From assembly GCA_951230915.1 (NCBI GenBank), contig OX579636.1:42473912-42537911 (forward strand): a stretch of 64,000 nucleotides of DNA, given 5' to 3'. Position numbers and translations under genes: made by a program. The stretch comes from Antitrichia curtipendula (taxonomy: Eukaryota > Streptophyta > Bryopsida > Hypnales > Leucodontaceae). Of this stretch, positions 59,733 through 64,000 are shown piece by piece; position 1 is the stretch's first letter, and the number at the start of each line of letters is the position of its first letter. The notes beneath the pieces were generated by a model, which did not search any database, was not told the DNA's origin, and was given only the letters and a program-made list of their open reading frames with translations.

Positions 59733-61057
59733 AAATTACACGAGCATATCTGAAATCTCAAGAGTCCCTTAACTAGGAATTTCTTGGACTTTAGGGATTA
59801 ATGATTTCAAACTTCTTGAGAATTAACTTTAAAGTCAACTTTAGACATGCCAATTGCAAAAAATGAAAACACATGTATTCAAGTTTTGATGGAAATATGT
59901 CCACTGGGGCATTTCCAAACTCCATTTCTTGGAATAAAATCGACTATAAAAACAACTTGTATCAAATGTAGTGGTACTTGCTATAAAATTGATGTTATAA
60001 AAAACCACTCAAAAGACTCCTAAATAACATCTTACCATTAAGATTGTTTGTTTATTTGTTTGTTGCAATGAGATCTTCTGGACTATGTGTCCTTTGGTTG
60101 CATGCTTGGTATCATCAAAAGCCCTTGGTGAGGAGGAGTACACGGGCTTCATTTCGTGGCATTTGGACCTATTATGTGAAAGTTATGGAATTTTGAAGTT
60201 TTTATAAATTCAAAAATTCAAAAATTACTTCTATTTATTTATTGGTTGTGGCAATTGTATAGGGCACACTAGTCAGTTTTACAAAAACCCTTTCAAAATA
60301 GAAGCCTCTGACCCTAAATCCTACATCGTTAACCCTAAATCCTAAACCTTTAACTCTAACAACCCTCTAACCGTAGACCATGACCTTTCCCCTAAATTCT
60401 GAAATCTTGACCTGTATGGACCGCGTACTTTCCTCATAAACCTCCATTTCTTTTTTTGGAGGCAACAATAGGCTAACCTTTTATTTACAATAGTCTCCAG
60501 AAACAAGAATTTTTTTGCGCACTTAAAAAGCTATAGATATTGACAAAATTATTTGGCAGATTCCAAATTTGGAAGATTCCAGGTCGTGAACATTTAATAC
60601 TTACAACTGCCAACGCCAAAAAGTACCTCAATTCTATTTAGGGATGAGAAAGACCATTTGAAAATCCCATGTACATTTCCCTCGCAATTTGGCATAATTT
60701 TGGTCGTCTACCGGCCAAGGTGTTTCTTCCCTATCCTAGTGTTGAATAATTTCTCTCTCATTGTCGTCCGTTGTCATAATTTTGCTTCAGTTTTTGCAGT
60801 ATGACTCACATACATGCTTTGTATTCTTGTTTCATTAGATCTCCTAGGTTTGAATCCATCTGCATTCTTCTCTTCGTAAGAGATGCTGCCGTCGCTTTAC
60901 TTCACGACATTCTGGGCTTGGTATGCTTTAGTTATCTTATTACATTTGCACTCCAATGGACGTTGTATTCTCAATCGCACTTGTCCTTTATGTGCTTTAC
61001 AAATTTTGAATTTTTTTTTTCTTTGGTCGGTTCACCTGAGCAATCCAACACTCTAAA
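59733..61057. other. intergenic, no gene seen
   Basis: AT-rich with a degenerate CCCTAAA-like stretch at 60310-60400 and the third copy of the dispersed repeat at about 60095-60285. The frame at 60801-61151 (+) has no recognisable domain. Confidence 0.45.
60095..60285. repeat. dispersed repeat, copy C
   Basis: It shares GCATGCTTGGTATCATCAAA, CCTTGGTGAGGAGGAGTACA, ATTTGGACCTATTATGTGAAAG and ATAGGGCACACTAG with copies A (24.1 kb) and B (36.3 kb, inverted). Confidence 0.6.
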
Positions 61058-61363
61058 CACTAGTAGAAAAATAGTGTCCAAATCAACAAAACATCAACAA
61101 TTTTTTGTTGAAGTAGATACTATATTGTCTATTTTAACATTTTTTTGTTGATTTTGGTACACCATATACATTAACAAAATCAACACTTATTTTTTATTGA
61201 TTTGAATAATGCAATTCTAAAGTAACAAAAAAATCAACACTTTTTTGTTGATTTGGATATTGCAACTCTAAAGTAACAACAAAAACAACACTTTTTTGCT
61301 CATTTTGACTTACAAGAATCTCAAGAAAGTTTTTTCAATTGAAAAATGTTTAAATCACCATGG
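61058..61363 (+). mobile_element. CACTA-like terminus, same family as 41006
   Basis: CACTAGTAGAAAAATAGTG then CCAAATCAACAAAA, followed by tandem AACACTTTTTTGTTGATTT words every 60-70 bases. This is typical of CACTA subterminal repeats. It stops at the hAT-like end at 61364, so it was probably truncated. Confidence 0.55.
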
Positions 61364-62160
61364 CAGGGTTGTCACATCGGGCACCCCAAGGTCACCGGAC
61401 GTCCCGGACGGACGGTCCGGACACTTCGAGCGTCGAATTTTTTCCAATTAAAAAAAATTAAAATGATTTACCTTCACTCCGTGACGTGTCAATCCACGCT
61501 GGAACCTGGGCGCGGACGCTGAGGGCGGTGACGTATGGTGCGGGCGATAACGTCGTTGCTTGGGCGCGGACTGGGATGGGCGGAAACTTTCCAGCGTCGG
61601 GCGGGGTCGTATTTGTTAGGACGGGGACGTTTTCTCCTGGGCGCGGACGTAGTCGGGCGGGAACTTATACTGTCAGGGCGCGAACTGCTAAGAGGTAGCG
61701 GGGACGTAATACCTTGGGCGCGGACGTAGTCGGGCGGGAACTTATTCTGTCGGGGCGCGAACTGCTAAGAGGTAGCGGGGACGTAATACCCCGGGCGCGG
61801 ACTCAGTCGGGCGGTAACTTAAAGTTGTTGTGCGCGGACGTATGGGTCCGGGCAGAGACGTTATCGTTCGGGCGCAAACGTTGAAGGGCGGTAACTTATA
61901 ATTTCAGGGCGCGGACTCTGTTGGGACGGGGGCTTGCAGAAAGTGGGCACGGACTCAGTTGGACGCGGGCGTTTATTTCCTGGGCGCAGACGCGTGTGTG
62001 CGGGCGGATACCTTGATATTCTGGACGTGGACACAGTCTATTTTCGTAAGTTGTTTCTATTTTTTGCAGAACGATAAGCATACAATTTCAAATTAGATCA
62101 TGTACAAAAAATAACCCAAGAAGATAACTTACGGACTCCAACATTTTCATGTTCCGGACT
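61364..62160. mobile_element. hAT-like terminus with GC-rich subterminal minisatellite
   Basis: CAGGGTTGTCACATCGGGCA is of the hAT terminal type (CAGGG-TTG). It is followed by CCGGACGTCCCGGACGGACG and, from about 61500 to 62060, by GGGCGCGGACGTAGTCGGGC-type words. A 77-bp unit is nearly exactly duplicated (61639-61715 and 61716-61792). The other end lies outside the window or is not recognised. Confidence 0.6.
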
Positions 62161-62805
62161 TCCGGCATGAGGACATCTGAGGTTTGGAAATGATTGATTG
62201 AAAATGACCGAGATTTTTTGGAAATTTTGAAAAGAAGAATCTTAACCAATCATTTCCAAATTAGATTTTTGATGTTAAAAATAGGCCGCAAATTTAGTTT
62301 TCCAAAAATATAAACTACTGAAATCAGGAACTTAGTTAGGGCTCATTTACCTCCACAGTATTATCGACATAATAATTAGTTGTCTTGGACATTTACTTAG
62401 GACTTAACCAATTCATCGGTCTTTATGATAAAAAAGTTAGAAGTTTCAACTTTCAAACGTAAAATTTAATAATAAGTTATTTGCAATATGTCAAATAAAG
62501 ATTGCAATTTGCAAAACACAAACTCACAAAGCATGTAGTATTCTATGTGGTTCGCAAGCGCATTTAACATGCATGACACATTAAAAAAATAAGACGCATG
62601 CTCTCATCATTGTGATAACTAGAAATACTTATAGATTTCATGCATTGCAAAATAAAATAACAATACAACCATGACACGCTGACTACATGGCTAAAGATAT
62701 AAATGTATACTAAATATCTAGCCATATACTTCCTTGACAAATGGACTTTTGTGCTGGTTATCAAAAGAACATTCCAACCCTTTCTCTTCATCCTGCATCT
62801 TTCTT

Positions 62806-63999
62806 TCAAGTGCTTGAATTGTCTTCAAGATCTGGTGTTGGTTGCGTTGCATTATTCAAACGACTTGATCTACGGACTTCCTGGCCAGAAGGCCCTGCTC
62901 GATGAGCAGTTGGAATACGCACATCAGCATCTTCTGGTGCCTCATCACAGTCGCGATTCGCGTTGTTGTCATCTTCATCGTCTACACCATCAAAATCGAA
63001 TGGATCTTTGACAGCATCTGAGGTCTGATAGCCCTCGACCTCGGAATTTTCATTTTGAAGCTCAGTGACTATTCTTCCACGTCCACGATATCTGGGCACA
63101 AACCTCTTGTGCCGTTTCGCAGCAGGGTCTGTGCCATCAGCCTCTACAGCCGGTCTTCTTCGACCTCCGGAAATCACACATGGTGTGGTCGTCAAAGTGG
63201 GGTCCGGAGTGTCCGTTCGGGTGAACGGTTCTATCAGCACTCCATGGCGTCTCACTCCTATTCCCCGGATAGGGTTTGTAGGGGGGGTTGACGATGATGC
63301 TCTGCTAGTGTTCTTTCCTCCGCGAGAACCACAAGAACGCGACACATATTCACCCATGGCGGGGTCACAAGGGATTTGAGGGGGTCTTCCACCTCTAGTA
63401 GTATTCGAAATGTTCTCCACCGTCACTTCAGCATTCCCTATAGAGCCTAATCCTTCTCCAAAATGTATGGAGGTAGGATTTGGAGTTCTAGTAGCAGATG
63501 GAATAGACCGTTGCGCCTCTCGGACTCGTCCATGACCAATTATAGGAGCCGCAAAAGAAGGCGGGAGCGCAGCACTAAATTGTGTTTGAAGAATGTCATC
63601 ATTTTCCACACGCTCAGGGTCAAAACGCCTCCCAAAACCAATGTGCCGTTCATTTGTTGCATCTATACGAGCCATTCTCGTACCTCCGATGTTTGTAGCA
63701 TGGTGCCTTGTTTCGGATATATTGTCACCGGCTTGGCCTCCCACCCCGCCAAGTCTCCTACTACCGTTGCCATTATGGGCAGACCCATCATTATTTTGAG
63801 TTGTACGATTCCCCAAATTCCCTCCATTCCCATCATTGGAGTCGTCTCTATTCCCTCCATTGTTTCCTGGACGGGGGTGATCGTTGTTGTTGTCATCGTC
63901 GGAGGGGGGATCATCATTGCCAGGAATTGCTGCATTGGCTTCTTCACCCTCGGAAGAAGAAGAGATTCGTTGATCAGCGTACGCTCCACCAACGCCTTC
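62806..63999 (-). CDS. acidic, Asn/Gly-rich protein, 5'-partial, function unknown
   Basis: The frame is open from the window edge (63999) to a TGA at 62806, 398 codons with no start inside that must be chosen. The upstream part is a low-complexity run of Asp, Asn, Gly and Pro (SDDDNNNDHPRPGNNGGNRD). The middle is Arg/Ser/Thr-rich. Near the C-terminus a basic patch (AAKRHKRFVPRYRGRGR) looks like a nuclear localisation or RNA/DNA-binding signal, followed by an acidic segment (FDGVDDEDDNNANRDCDEAP) and a RRSSRLNNATQ tail. I recognise no domain. It lies inside the hAT-like element that starts at 61364 and reads toward that end, so a transposon gene is the best guess. A gag-like or chromatin protein is an alternative. 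Confidence 0.55.
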   Translation of the reverse strand, partial: EGVGGAYADQRISSSSEGEEANAAIPGNDDPPSDDDNNNDHPRPGNNGGNRDDSNDGNGGNLGNRTTQNNDGSAHNGNGSRRLGGVGGQAGDNISETRHHATNIGGTRMARIDATNERHIGFGRRFDPERVENDDILQTQFSAALPPSFAAPIIGHGRVREAQRSIPSATRTPNPTSIHFGEGLGSIGNAEVTVENISNTTRGGRPPQIPCDPAMGEYVSRSCGSRGGKNTSRASSSTPPTNPIRGIGVRRHGVLIEPFTRTDTPDPTLTTTPCVISGGRRRPAVEADGTDPAAKRHKRFVPRYRGRGRIVTELQNENSEVEGYQTSDAVKDPFDFDGVDDEDDNNANRDCDEAPEDADVRIPTAHRAGPSGQEVRRSSRLNNATQPTPDLEDNSST

Positions 64000-64000
64000 G

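Noticed and set aside
60310..60400. CCCTAAA-like words suggesting an interstitial telomere tract
   Set aside because: The words are irregularly spaced and mutated; there is no run of exact telomeric units.
1..64000. tRNA, rRNA or snRNA genes
   Set aside because: I saw no cloverleaf-like set with A and B boxes, nor rRNA or snRNA core sequences; a covariance-model scan would be needed to be certain.

Overview
The window is nuclear DNA of a land plant. The evidence is AT-rich intergenic sequence, genes with many short GT-AG introns, plant-type versions of ERCC1 and NUP214, a chloroplast TPR protein, and CACTA, Tourist, hAT-like and Mutator-like transposon traces. A bacterial-type Ohr peroxidase with a mitochondrial presequence and the style of the Mutator-like genes suggest a non-flowering plant (bryophyte or lycophyte). 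That placement is inference, not proof.

The left part (1-36 kb) is gene-bearing. ERCC1 (+, 5.2-8.1 kb, 9 exons) is followed by a foldback repeat. A small two-exon gene of unknown function lies at 10.1-10.7 kb (-). An AT-rich stretch (10.7-17.8 kb) holds a ~1 kb imperfect inverted repeat and a Tourist-like MITE. Next come a chloroplast TPR/membrane-anchor protein (+, 18.3-20.9 kb, 6 exons), the Ohr gene (-, 21.3-22.2 kb, 2 exons) and a complete NUP214-type nucleoporin (-, 24.8-35.6 kb, 19 exons, 1973 codons plus stop, all phases consistent). These are unrelated housekeeping genes: DNA repair, plastid function, peroxide detoxification and mRNA export. No operon logic applies.

The right part (36-64 kb) is transposon territory. 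It starts with a 142-bp CACTA MITE with a perfect 3-bp target duplication. Related sequences at 38.0-38.6 kb and 59.0-59.6 kb face each other as an inverted pair. Between them lie a coiled-coil reading frame with two in-frame TAGs, a decayed Mutator-like transposase with a SWIM finger (-, 41.7-45.6 kb), a divergently transcribed five-exon gene with a ParB/sulfiredoxin-like DGNHR motif (+, 46.3-48.7 kb), and about 10 kb of stacked minisatellites. These comprise a 27-bp unit, a GC-rich ~110-bp unit, and an AT-rich ~105-bp unit in about 23 copies that is split by a 3.55-kb insertion flanked by an exact 58-bp direct duplication. The far right shows a hAT-like terminus with a 77-bp GC-rich minisatellite, and an open acidic, Asn-rich reading frame running off the window edge.

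The most unusual part is the 38-60 kb block: a Mutator-type transposase paired head-to-head with a DGNHR-domain gene. All seven in-frame stops in the block are TAG or TGA and are of a kind that C-to-T (or G-to-A) change can produce, as expected from decay of methylated cytosines.
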